From contig NW_024104620.1 in NCBI RefSeq assembly GCF_003945595.2, forward strand, positions 840,501 to 904,500: a stretch of DNA of 64,000 nt. Direction: 5' to 3'. The position numbers were made by a program, and so were the translations under genes. Below are positions 21,420 through 34,000 of this stretch, piece by piece. Within the stretch, counting starts at the first letter, position 1; each line of letters starts with the position of its first letter. Source of the DNA: Pipra filicauda. Taxonomy: Eukaryota; Chordata; Aves; Passeriformes; Pipridae. The notes under the pieces were generated by a model. It searched no databases. It worked only from the letters and a program-made list of their open reading frames with translations, and was not told where the DNA came from.

Positions 21420-24400
21420 CTAGTTTTATTTCATACAAGTCAGAGAGGGATCTAATTTCGTCAGTTTTATAGAACGTGGGAGGATGGTCACACTCAAAGA
21501 ATATATTACGTCTAATGTGTAGAATATCCATGCTTCTCAAAGTGTTTGTGGAAAGCTGGATGCAGGTTCACAGCCTCACTGCAGGTAATGAGAGGCTCCT
21601 CCAGCTCCAGCACTTCCCTCCTACCCCACTCCAGGTGACTGGGATCTCAGCTGCTGTGAGCCCGGAGACAGGACACATGAGCTCCTCTAACCAGTCATTC
21701 AATGCTGTGCTGGGGACTGAACCCTTTCCAGTGACCAACAATTAGATTGCATCGTTCTGCCAAGTGACTGATTTCTATTAGTGTGGGAATTAGTTAAATA
21801 TCACTTCATCTGGGATTCTAAAGAACCTGAGGGAGTCAAGTATTCAGCTCTCACCGAATTTCAATTGCATATCTCTCTGGGAAAATTAATGAGCTGAGTC
21901 CTGAGGAGCCTTGCTGTTCTCAAAGGAGCCTCGACTTATTGTTTGGTGTCCAAGTCTCTTTTTCCTTTCATATATACATACAGAGTATTCATTTTTACAA
22001 CAGAAACATTTGTCAGAAATTTCAGTTGGCAACAGTTTGGAAATTTGAAGTCCTTGCCCTTGTGGAACAGGCCTTCCAATGATTTCAACTAAATTCTGCT
22101 GTGGGGGTTGTGAAGCAGATAGCTGATGGAGGTCTGACCACTTTGGGAGTGAGCAGCTCACTGAACTAAATGGTTAACTCTCTCAGAAGTCCAGATCAGA
22201 GTCAGGAAATGAGCACTGAGACAGCCTTCACTGGAGGCTAGTGCAGTCTGCTTTCCCAGTGAAAACTGGAGCCCTGGAGAGAATAATGGAATTAGTTAAA
22301 TATCCAAACAGGAAATGCTGTATTAAATCAGAGCAATATTCCATCTGATATGAAGCCAATTTTTGACAGTTACCAGAAGCATAGGGAAGTATGTTAGAAA
22401 TAATTTTGAAAAGGATTGCCTATAAAGGGTAATCTATTGGTGGTAGGATTATTTTTTTAAATGTAAAGGTTAAAGAAAATATATGTCAATATGATTGGTC
22501 ATCATAGGAACTCTAGAAGAATGGTAAGTTCCTACAGGCAACTGTATCTATTGTAAGTTTGAATTATTTTTTTACAGAGAACAGTTTCTATGGTGCCCTG
22601 CCAGGAGCTCTGCTCACACCAGGCTGTTCAATCTTTGCTTTTCCTCTAGGTGTGCATGGGAATCCAGCCAGTAGTAGGAATGTGTTCAGATTAATTGTGC
22701 AGCTATTCTTGTACTGGCCACTGGTGAGATGATATCCCCCAAGAATATGGATGTGCTGTTATAGTGTCCTGTTGTGTGAAGGCCACCATCCTGCAGCAGC
22801 CAACCACTTCTGAATTTCAGGAGTGATCCCAACAGGCTCGGGGAGAATCAGCACATATTGTTCCTCAATTCAATAATTAGTTGATGTTTTATGGTTAAAG
22901 CAGAAGAAACTTGCTTTGCAAAAAAATACACAAAGAACTGGGAATAGTATTTCCATTATTTCTAAAAAATTATGTCCTGTGAGGTAAACAATCTCAGGCA
23001 ATTACACTTTTTTTTTTTGCATCACAGGGCCTGAAAAGAAGTTATAATAAAATAAAGTGTAGATAAAGGAAATAACTTTCTTCCTTTGGAAACCAGAATG
23101 GAAATTCGTGGGTTTTGTTGTCTTTCAAAAAGTATTGTGATCTTTTGAGAAACAAGTTAGAACGTCTGGAGAGAATTAACTATCCAGGTAATGGGTGGTG
23201 GTAACAGCAACAGCTGGAGCTCATAGGACACTGAAAGAAAAAAATCTTTTGGGATCAAACATCCTGTGTGCTTTCCCTACCACGTTCATACTTTAATTTA
23301 GAAATGCAGTCTTCTGAGATATTTTTTAGATATACTGTGTTGCTGCTGTCATCAAGCATATCATTCCTATTATTCTCAGTTCACTGGGTTGTGCAAGAAA
23401 CAGTTTTTCTCCCAAAGCCCAGGAAATGAGCCATGTTGATTGTTCATCAGAGAATACAACTGAAGTTTAGCTTTGTGTTTGACTGCAAGAATATTTTCTG
23501 TGATCAAAAACTGTGTATCCATTCTGTGTCTGAATGTAGGATCAGAAGTTCCCAGGTTTTCCAGGATATGGAATTATTTCAGCCATTCTGATACAATAAG
23601 CCCAGGCTCAGTCTTTGCTTTGCTCTTATCAGATTTGCCATGCTCTGCAATACAATAAACGCCCACACAAAAAACAATGTTAAAATAAGGTTAAGGTGAG
23701 GACATACAATCACAAAGGAAGGAAGTTCTGAAATACTGTTTTCATTAAAATCTTCACTCAACAAGCAGAATGTTATCAAACGATGAAGGGTCTGTGGTTG
23801 AGGACTGACAGTATCCTAAATTTTTTACTGCTGTGGTCTGATCTTTATTGTACAAAATGATTCTTCAGTGATCTGCCCCAGCTTGATAATCCCACCCCCT
23901 AGCAAAATGCATGACAAGTTATTGCAGTAGATTGGTTGCAATACTTACTGCTGGATATTTTTATGCAGTAGTTTTTCTCTTTGATATCTAGAGACAGCTC
24001 TCAACACTGAGAGCCTGTGTTCAGTTCTGAATTTCTCTGCCTTTTACAGACCTCCTTTTCTGTACAGCCCATCCTGTTCTATACCTTGAGCTCAGAAATG
24101 CCAGCTGCAGGATCTGATTTGAGGGCTGTGCTGTCACTCATTAATCTGACTTTTACAGCCCCACACAGAGCTATTTAGTTTTGTTGAGACATAGATTTCC
24201 AAGCACATTTACTCAATTTCACTCTGACATCACAGAAATTGCCTTTGATACAGATCTTGTTCACTTTGTTGAGGTTTCCATAGATTCCACAAATATGATT
24301 TGACACCTAGATTTTTTTTCTTTATTGACTTCCTCTTATGCTTGCCTTCATTTTGCCATGGTATGATTCCTACATGTCTTTTGAAATTCACCTAGATTAG

Positions 24401-24885
24401 TTTGAGGAATTTTCTGTTTTGTCTGAGTTTACTTTCGTGGAAAGCCACAGCATATTTGAACTGCTATACCATCTTCCAGTGGCAAAATATTATAAAAAAT
24501 ATAAATAAGAATTTTCAAAATATTTTTTCCTATGGTATTTGCTATCAAGAAAGAATTTTTCAATGAATTTAATATAATCATTCAGTATATTGTGATGATT
24601 AGTAGTCAACTGGTAATAAATAGACACCAACCAAAAGCTGCAGTTTGGTAATTCCAATAAGATTGTATGGAAGTACCATGAGGAATGATCATACCAGCAT
24701 CAAAAAATCACACCTTTTGCAAAGGATTTATGCCTTCAAATGAACAATGAACAAAAATACATGGTGTTCATTTAGCTATCAGAACAGTGCAGGAGTTGCT
24801 GTGATCTTGTTTTCACTGAAGGTAAATGGTGCCTGACATTTGCTGGCTCTCTACAGTAAAGTTACAGCCTTGGGGGATAAAGGCA
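21420..24885. other. AT-rich intergenic spacer
   Basis: No gene, repeat family or strong motif was recognised on either strand. Confidence 0.6.
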
Positions 24886-25559
24886 GAGCCACTGGTGTCA
24901 CCCGCCTGAACCTGGGCAAGGCTGCCTTGGACACTGTCCCACACAACAGCCTTGGCTCTAAACTGGAGAGAGATGGATTTTAGGGGTGGGTATTTGGTGG
25001 GTAGGAGTTGGCTGGATGGTCCCACTCCAAGTGTATCAGTCAATGGCTCAGTGTCCAAGTGCAGCCCTGTGCCAAGTCACATTCCTCAGGGTTGGCTTCA
25101 GGACTGGGGCTGTTTAACAGCTTTGCCAGCAACAGGCACGGAGGGATTTAAGTGCACCCTTGGGAATATTGTTGATGACACCAACCTGTGTAGTGATGTG
25201 GATACAATGGAGGGAAGGGATAGAGAAGGCAAGGGTCTGGGGAGACCTTAGAGCTCCTTCCAGAGGCTACAAGAAAACTTTTTACAAAGCATAGAGTGAT
25301 AGGTCAAGGGAACTGAAAGAGGGTCAATTTTTAGGTTAGATAATGAGAAGAAATTCTTTCCCGTGAGGGTGGGGAGGCCCTGGCACAGGTTGCCCAGAGA
25401 AGCTGTGGCTGCCCCATCCCTGGAAGTGTCCAAGGCCAGGTTGGACGGGGCTTGGAGCAACCTGGGCTAGTGGAAGGGGTCCCTGCCCATGGCAGGGGGT
25501 TGGAACAGGATGATCTTTAGGATCCCTTCCAACCCAAACCCTTCTGTGATTCCATGATA
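24886..25559 (+). repeat. CR1 LINE, reverse-transcriptase part joined to the 3' end
   Basis: The left part, from about 24,900, reads like CR1 ORF2 (gccttggacactgtcccaca, then an aattggagag-like stretch, gttggctggatggtc, ggctcagtgtccaagtg, ttgatgacaccaacctgtg). The right part, from about 25,230, is the terminal ORF2 and 3' UTR: ggttgcccagagaagctgtg, then gatcccttccaacccaaacc and a tail ending gattccatgata. The sequence between is missing relative to CR1, with the junction near 25,225-25,260. No intact frame remains. This is the longest plus-oriented CR1 copy in the window. Confidence 0.92.
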
Positions 25560-26021
25560 CAGGAGACAAGTTATGAACTGCATTAAAACAATTTCCGAGG
25601 TTTTTCTTGTTACTGTCACTCTTGGATGTTTTTATTCTGAATAAAATTGTCCATATGGAGAGAGTTTGGATTTCTGGAATTTTTTAAAGTAATTGTTCTA
25701 CTTTGAAGGTGTATTTTATCTTACTTGGATGAGCAAGTTTAGGCAAGGCCTTAGCTTTTACCACTGTGCCATTCCAGCATATGTAGGATTTTATTGCAAG
25801 TTGCCGTGGAAAGCTGTGGTACAAGATAGACCATATTCAGTGTAAAAATTCAGCAGAAAAGTCTGAACTTGTATGTATGTTTGTAATCCTGTACTCAAGA
25901 TACTGCTTCTGTGAGGAGATCTGTGTTTTTTCTCATTTTACCATTGATCTTTATTTAATGTCTTTTTTTTCCATTTCTGTCTCTTTCCTGCTCTATTTTA
26001 AATTTTTCTTCTTTGTGTTAG

Positions 26022-26054
26022 ACAATAAAATCAGTGAATTAACAGAAAAAACAC
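26022..26054 (+). other. Micro-exon-like block (33 bases)
   Basis: A very long pyrimidine-rich tract (about 25,925-26,020, ending ctttgtgttag) precedes the block, and a near-consensus donor (ACAC|gtaaga, GT at 26055) follows. In one phase it encodes NKISELTEKT, which is helix-like. It is 33 bases, so frame-preserving. Its end phase (one base, C) fits the start phase of the block at 29346. No family was identified, and it may be chance. Confidence 0.2.
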
Positions 26055-29000
26055 GTAAGAAAAACAATGAACAGATCTTCAGCTATAGTGGGCATTTTAA
26101 TTATTATGAATTGGGATGTGCTTCTTTAAATGAACATAATTAACTATCAAAATGTGATGGTTATCAGATTGACAACAAATCTAATTTCATTTACTCTGTG
26201 TATAGGTACAGATCTTTTGTTGTCTAAGTTGTCAGAGCTGATGACTTGGTGAACTGTGATAAATTTATTACTCCAGCTGGGGAGTGGCCAGTGTAAGAAT
26301 ATTGATGGGTCAGTAGTTCAGGTTTTCTTTCATTTTATGTTTTTTTACCGTAGATTTTCCTTGATTTCAGTCTCCTGTGTTTTCCTCTGTCTTTTTCTCA
26401 GCTGTGTGGTTATTTAAGGAACAATCATAGTGCTCATAGTGTTGTTTAGTATAATACATGTTTTCACATTTAGTTTGGTATAAAATTTACATATGTTTGG
26501 CAGTGCTGTGTCAAATGGGAATAAATCCTAAGGAGGAGCCCCTTACTTAACCCAGTGTCTTGTGTTATCCAAAGAATAACTTCAAAGCTGATTATTTTAC
26601 CAAGAGGAACCACACAGGGCAACCCTTTGATTTTCCTTTTTACTGCTCACAAGCTTTGATAAAACAAATTAAAACAAAATTTCTCAAAGACCACTTCTTT
26701 ATATTTTTAGTTGCCCTAATAAAAGAGATCACCTCCACATTTTGGGGGTGCTGTAAAGTGCTTTTCTGTTGAGCCAGTGTGATTACCATTTGCACATTCC
26801 TTAGTTTAAAGGAAAAAAAGAAAGCTTTATAACACAGAGCCTGTATCACACAGCCCTGGCATTGTGTTTAACGTGATTCAGGACTGCAGCTGTTTATTCC
26901 CTTTTTTTCTTTTCTGTGACAACAATTTAAGATGATTTTGTTTAAAGTGAGATCCTGTTCCTGTTATTCACCTACATTATAAAAATCCTACCATATTTGA
27001 AAGTGTCACCAGTGCAGCAAATGTTTGAGATTGTATTGAGAGTTTAATAGATCTGAGCAGATGGGTCCCCAGTTTCAATCCCTATAGTGAAAGATGTGCA
27101 CTGCTGAGAACCTGCCCTTAAACAATGACTATACCATATGTTGTTGTAAAGGGACACATTAAGGTTTGGCAAACTGTTTAAAAAAATACTTTACATCGTT
27201 CAACCTCCTGCTTGAAGATACCAAAGTTACCTCAAGACATGGAGCAAGTGATTTAAATCAAGTAGTTTAGTAGTGCTGGTGAGCATTTCCCCTGGTGTGT
27301 CCTTAACAGCCATGTGCATAATGAGAAAGAAAAGTGCTGTATTAAATAGTATGTTGGCAAATCATTTAACTGGGCTGTCCTGCAGCTTTGTTTGATGTGT
27401 GAGAACATGGCCATCTCACACTGTTTTTATTATGAATGCAGGAAGTGATGGTTATTATGGCCTGGGAATCCTGTTCAAACATATACTTGAATTAACATGT
27501 TACCACTGGCAGCAGACTTTGTTAGCAAAGGGAAGAACTTGAAGTATTCAAGTGAAAAATAATGTATTCAAAAGTGAAATAAAAGATGAAGTCAGCAACT
27601 TATCCTGTAGTGCATAAAAAGTAACCACACACTTAACATGTGATCTCTGTTAATTTACAGCAGTTGGAAACAGCAAAGAGCAGAACATAAAGTAAGTCAA
27701 GGCTCCTATGAAGAAGTAATATCTTTTACTAGACAAATGACTTAAGTGAAATAACAGCTGCAGTGTAAGATCTTATTCAGGCCTGAACTAAAGCAACTAC
27801 TGAATATATTGGTTTGTGTAGTAAAAACATTGGCTATCCCTAGACAGCTTAAATCATTTATATGCACGGACTGCCACAGTTGCAGCATCATTGCTACTAG
27901 AAACATAATATATTTGTGAAAAGAACTTCTTTCCCCTAGTTAGCCTTCCTTCTGCTTCACAAAGTGATTCCTCTGCGTTTTGGGAAGAAACTTGGACATG
28001 CTAAAAGTGCAGTCAGTAGTAGTGCCATAAACCATGCAATCCTGGTGAGAAGCGGTGTGCTTTGAGGCAGAGATCCCAAGGTGCAGCTGCGTGGAATTGT
28101 CAGCAGATTCCATTAGATCCGTTCCAAATTTGTGGCTGTGGTGTTTGCCAGAGATCGCTCCTGAAGACTCTGCTTCCACAGCCTGGGGCTGAACGTGTGT
28201 CCTCCGAGGCTGAACCCCTGAGAACCTGATACAGTTTTAAGTCCCAATTTGGAGCCTTTCATTGTCATTAGTATTTTTGAATATTCTGGCTCACTCTCTA
28301 GGTGTACTTTAGACTGTGTCATTGCTTACTAAGATGTTTACAGCAAAGTAACTGTAATATAAATACAGTTTTTATTTATAATGCACAACATGGATGACTT
28401 TTGAATTGGTGGTGAAGGTTTTTCTAAGACACAGGTAATCGAGTAGGTGGTGAAGGAATGCACACTGAAGGATGTAACAACATGGGTCAACACACAGCTG
28501 GTACAAGCACATCCCCAGCAGTGCTGTAGCTGTGGAGGTTTGGGAACACAGAAGTACAAGCAGGCAAGGCTTCTAGGAAGAGGCAAAATCTTATTATTTA
28601 AGTTTTCAGCTGGAGAAATTAATATGCTTTTGGGAATGCAAGACAGAAAGAGACACAGACTAGAAGCAGCAAATGTCAACCTGTAATCCATTTAGGAATA
28701 ATTGCTTTGATAATTTAAATTCCTTAATTACATTAAGCACCTTGAAGGAAAAGAGGTGGCAAGGAGTGTGGAGGCACAGGGAGAGACAGGAAACTCATTG
28801 GGCACTGGGAGACTGAGGGACAATGATGGAAAATGACAATAAAGGGAAAGTTTAGAAACAACTACTAAAAAGAAAAAAATTGTATTGAGATAGAGAATTT
28901 ATTATAAAACCCCCCACAACTATGCCCTTCCAAAGTAATCCTGTGAATTTTAGTAACTCCTTCTGGGTTGTGACAGAACAGAATTTCTCCACCAGCATCC

Positions 29001-29345
29001 TTGCCAGACTGTGATTTACTATCTGTGATGTGATTGTCTTCATGTTTGGATTTAAAGTAACTGGGTTCTTTCTTTGCTCTTTCATTCCCTTAAATTGAAT
29101 GTTTTCTCTCTTTAAGCGTGAAGGCGCTTGTTCTTTTATTTGGTGAGAGAATCAAAGCAGCTCAGACAGATTGCACAGCATTGTTTCTAATCAAATGAAA
29201 GGAGATAACTCTGTAGTTTGAAAGTGAAACCCAGCAGCGGTTCCAATGAAAACAAATCTCATTAAGTGTAACTATTTTTTTCTATTTATATTGCCTTGTT
29301 TTCCAGCTCCTTGCAAATTGCTGTTTCTTCCTTCTTCTTTTGTAG
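26055..29345. other. AT-rich intergenic spacer
   Basis: No convincing gene or repeat was found. A weak 31-base exon-like block (acceptor ttaatttacag, donor AAA|gtaagt) lies at 27,661-27,691 but does not preserve phase with its neighbours. Confidence 0.5.
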
Positions 29346-29431
29346 TTCTAACAAACCAAAGTGAAACTGAACTTTCTTTGATTGCATTTACAACATCATC
29401 CAAAAATTCAGTGACTCATATCATATGGAAG
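29346..29431 (+). other. Exon-like block with strong splice signals
   Basis: A pyrimidine tract (ctgtttcttccttcttcttt, then tgtag) ends at 29345, and a good donor (TGGAAG|gtacat) begins at 29432. One frame is open across it and encodes LTNQSETELSLIAFTT and then SSKNSVTHIIWK. The start needs one base from a previous exon, consistent with 26022-26054. No family was identified. It is a candidate exon of a plus-strand RNA in the DARS1-CXCR4 spacer. Confidence 0.22.
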
Positions 29432-30833
29432 GTACATGATCTAAAGACTCAGTTGTGTGAACTTTGTAGAAAGTTTGTTGTGTGGTATTATCAATACTTC
29501 TTCCATAACAAATGTGGCTGAAATACTTTCAAAGGAAATGTCTTATAAAATTTCAAGAGAAGATGTGGTTGGAGCCCTGCTGAAGTGCTTTCTGTAAAAA
29601 TATAATTCTTAGCAAGTGCTGATTATTAAATGCCTTTGCCAGTGTATATATTTTATTTTTAGTAATGATAAATGTAGATGTTTGCAAAGCTTCTTTTGCC
29701 TGTGAAGTGTCCTACCAAACTGGGATACAGTTCTACTGTGAAGCAGAGACAAGAGTTATGTTGATCATTGGTCACTTGTTACTGCAAAAATCGCACCAAA
29801 AGTCTGCCTTTAAGAAATTATATCTCCCATTACTAATACATTTTTATAATGTCTTTGTCAGAATGACAAATATTGGTCTGATTTGCCAATATATATATTA
29901 ACAAAGAACCAAATACCTAACCTAGTTTTCAGAGTGGCACTGGTAATCCTGTGGGAATGGTAGTGTTTGCACACAGCAAACTTGCATGTGGAAAATCAGA
30001 AATTTGTGTGCTGTGATCATCTCTGTACCTGCAAAAGAGCTTTAGTGTGTAAGTATTAAATATGTAAATAGGAAAGCAGGTAATTTGAAAGTACTTCTAC
30101 TATCAGCAGGAGAGGGCAGTAAGAACTGTGTAGTGTCAGTTGATTAGGTATTTCTGTGAGAAGTGTTCCTGTGAAAAAGAAAGGACTGTGTTTTTAATTG
30201 CCTCATAACACTGCAGACTGAGGGCACTTGGTTTGCAGTAGATATTCATGGATGGAAAGCGAAGATTTTGGTGTGCATGTTTAAAAAAGGATTTCCTCTG
30301 AACAAATTGGATTCTTCTGCATCAGGTGATGCATGAAATACCAGTTCCTTAAAAACTGCAGTTTTATACAAGGTATAAAATATACCAAAGTGACTGTCTG
30401 TAATTCTAAACAGTGAAACACACACTTCTGTTGGCAACTCCATTTTTACAGGAGAACGTAAGGAAGTGCTTTAGGATAAAAAGTGCAATAAAGTATTACA
30501 AACAGATTGGTGGAAATGCCCCATGTCTTAGCAATTGGGAAGGGAGGGGATCATTCCAGATTAAAAAATATAAAGAATACTTCTGTTCTCTGGAAACTTA
30601 AGGAAGAAAAGAAAGAAAGAGGGTGGGATAGTGAGAGTATAAGTAAATCAGGTTAGAGGATGGTAAAATCAAAATTACAGCATGCCTTTATACCCAGTGA
30701 ACAGAGAATTTTGGAAATCAAAACTACCATAATTTCAAACAAGATATGGAGATGACAGACATTTGGTGCTGCTGAAAAACAACTGATAGTAAATGGAAAT
30801 TAAAGACAACTCCTAAACACTGGTATTTTCCAC
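29432..30833. other. AT-rich intergenic spacer
   Basis: No gene was recognised. A partial match to the CTCF core motif (gcaggagagggcag, about 30,106-30,119) is present and is discussed as a weak observation. Confidence 0.5.
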
Positions 30834-30999
30834 ATTCACAGAATCACAGAATGGTTGAGCCTGGAAGGGACCTCTGGAGATTGTCTAGTCCAGAGTCAAA
30901 ACAGGGTCATCCATTGCACAGTGCCCAGGGCTGTGTCCCTTTGGGTGTTAAATATCTGCAAGGATGGAGCCTCTACAACTCCTCTGTTCAGCCTCTTCC
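30834..30999 (-). repeat. CR1 LINE 3' fragment
   Basis: The plus strand begins cacagaatcacagaatggtt and gagcctggaagggacctctg. It continues with agtgcccagggctgtgtccc, a reversed CR1 3' end. Immediately after it, the 19-base unit caatgaaaaaggtttttcac begins twice (30,999 and 31,018). Confidence 0.9.
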
Positions 31000-31039
31000 A
31001 ATGAAAAAGGTTTTTCACAATGAAAAAGGTTTTTTTTCT

Positions 31040-34000
31040 TATTGTTAAATGGAATTTCCTGTATTTCCACTTGTTCTCATCAAGAAACTACACAAAACAC
31101 TAAAGCAACTGTTAGCCCTAAACACTGCATTTTCAGTAAGGAATGATTCTAGGATTCTTCTCCTGCTATCTTATATAATATTGGGTTTTGAGCAGAAAAT
31201 TGCTTTTTACTTAGGAAAGAGAATTTGACCTTTAGAGGAAAAATCTGAAAATTTCTGTGCAGAAATATGTTTTGGTCAACTGCCACTGAATAATTGCAAC
31301 CTTTCAGCTGATTGCTGTCAGATACTTTTTATGAGAGGAAAGCTACTGACCTACCTAGTCGGGCTTACTTTTAAAATTCACGCTTGTCTCACCTCTGTCA
31401 GCATTGCCAGAGCGTAAGTGGTTAAAGGTAACCAGTGCCTTCAGATTTGGATCTCCTATCAATTCATTTTATTTTGGGTAATTGCTTGCTCTTGACATCT
31501 GGTGTGATTACTTCTATCACACTGCTTTTGTCTCTATTTCCACCAGACATCTGCCCTGCAGACGTTGTTTTCAGTGCCAGAAAAGTCTAGAAAACCTGAG
31601 TTCATCTCAGCTAGAGAGCAGACTACAGAGAGAATCTTAGTGAGCATAAATCAGTTTGTGGTTTCCATAATGTTCTTACTCATTACATGTGAACTGCTAA
31701 TTTACCTAAAACTATAAATTGTGTCATGTTCACCGAGATTTCTCTCATTTTTCTTCATTCTCTCTCAGTTGTGTATTTTGCCACATGCAAAAATGATCAC
31801 TAGATCATAGCATCCCAAAGATGCTGTGAAGCAGCAAGGACTGTTTCCCTAGCATTGGCAAAAGGCCATTGTCACAAAGATGTTTTGAGAAGACTTCAAT
31901 TCTGAATAATGATAATAAAGAATATTCCTTCATTTGCTGGATAATGACCAGCTGGTGATTACTTACACAATAACTTTGTATTTCTATTCTGTGGAATGTT
32001 ACTATACTGATGAATTTGAAAGCTGTGTAAAACAAGTTAGCAGCTTTTTGGTTCTATTTTATTTAAAATCGTTGCTTTTACTATCTACTACAAAAAAAAT
32101 TTGAATATCATGTTATGAATTATGTGGCATTTCAAGTTCAGTTTTGGAGTTAGAGAAATGTAAGACTCTTCAGAGTTCTAAATGAGTGGCTGAATTAGAC
32201 ACTCAGCCCTGAAGTCTGTGCATATTAACAATGTGCAGTGTTCCTTCCTCAGTGTGGGCATTCAATTGGCTGGAAGAAGCTGCTGAAAGAGGAAGAAAAT
32301 CTCAATGTATTTTCACATATCAAATTTACTTGACTATGTCTAATTATATCCTGCTTGACTGTCAGCAGAAAAAGTGCTTGGGTAATCTTTCAAGAGGATA
32401 ATAAAATAAGCAAAGGAAAAAACAGCAATACTGGGGTTTTTTTGGTCCCTGTTCTGTCTGCAGGACAGTGATGTTTCCCTTTTAGGCACTTCCGGATGGT
32501 TCCATTTTTTTAAGCTTTGTGCTAAAATGCTTCATTTTCTCCCTTCTCCATTTTGCTGAACCCACTCAGAGTTTCCCATGACAAACTGCTTTTACTGGGA
32601 CAATCACTTGACAGTCCCAATTCTGAAAAATACCTTTATGGAATTTTGAAAGGATACATTTATAGTCTGATCCTGAAATGTTATGGTTTCTTCTACTGTC
32701 TCGTGTAAGATGCTTATAATACAGCCCACTTTTTCCACTGTATTTACTTGAATCTGTGTATTCCACAGCTGTTGCCTTCACAGTAGACCTCCCAAATAAA
32801 AAAGCTGCTCATATAATTTAGGAGCCACAGATTGTATTCTCTTGTATATGAGAGCAAAATTGTTTCACAGTATTTATTTTCCAGTATCGAAGAAGGGAGG
32901 CTGGGGAGCCACCTCAGGCTTTCATTTTGTTGAATGTTTGTATTGTCAAATTCAAGCTCAGGATGATTATGATGGTGATAATACCGTCATTTCAAAGGGT
33001 TAACTTCCTTTTCTCTCCTAATCTTAGTTTATTGGCACATTATAATCCATTTCATAGGGAAGTTCATTGCTTTGTTGCGCAGTATCACTGGTTCTACACG
33101 ATTGTGCAGTTCAATCTTCCTCTTACCTTGAGGGTCAATAGCAAAGGTTCCTGCAGTGGCCATTGCTCATACTGACTTATTTTCTATCCTCATCTTGGTA
33201 GCAGGCAGGTGAAATGTTTTGAAAACTCCACAGTCTGTTTAGCACTTCTTAACTCTTCAAGACTCACAGTCAATATGTCACAGTCTCCTCTGAAGTGCAG
33301 ACCATGATGTACATGTAACAACCCATCTTGATTTTATTTCTAACAGATCTGATGTGCCTGAAATCAGTTCCAAATGTAGGATCTATCCTTCAAAAGGTGG
33401 AGGCTTGTTCTTTCATGTCACAGAAGACCTACTTAGCTTGGGGAATCATTCCTTTCCCTTGAAAGTTTTAATTCCAAGGATATAAATATGATGTTGAACT
33501 GTGCACTCCGGTGAACGTGATGAACACGAAGTCTGTAGGAGTCAAATTTTTCATTAGGTCATGGAAAACCCACACAGTGTTAGCAAGGGAATGTTCTGTT
33601 GTCTCGTCTCTGTCCCTACCATCAGTTGTGTGCACATCTCCTGGCTGTGGCCCTTGGACAGGCTGTGGCACGAGGGCTCTCCCTGTTACAGTGTTGATGG
33701 AGTTTGTAAGACATTCCTCCTTTTCACCGGGGGTTATAACAGTAACACAGACAGTACCACTGATGCATTTTGCATGAACACACAGAACAAAACCAGCATG
33801 GGGTTTCCTCTTCTCTGCCTGTAAATATTCTGGTATGAGAATGGCCTGTCCAGCATCAGCCTGCCTTGACTCTTCTCTGCCTTTCCAGAATGGCAGACAC
33901 AAACTGTACAGCTATACTGCTCAGGCCTGACCAATTACAGATGAGAACTGTGGGGCAATTCTCAGAGCCCTCTTCCAGGATTTGTGGGTCCCTGGAAACC

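Noticed and set aside
27661..27691. A 31-base exon-like block with gtaagt donor
   Set aside because: It breaks phase between the 26022 and 29346 blocks and has a modest acceptor; left as chance.
33468..33902. A 144-codon minus-strand frame
   Set aside because: Open frames on both strands overlap here and none has a recognisable motif.
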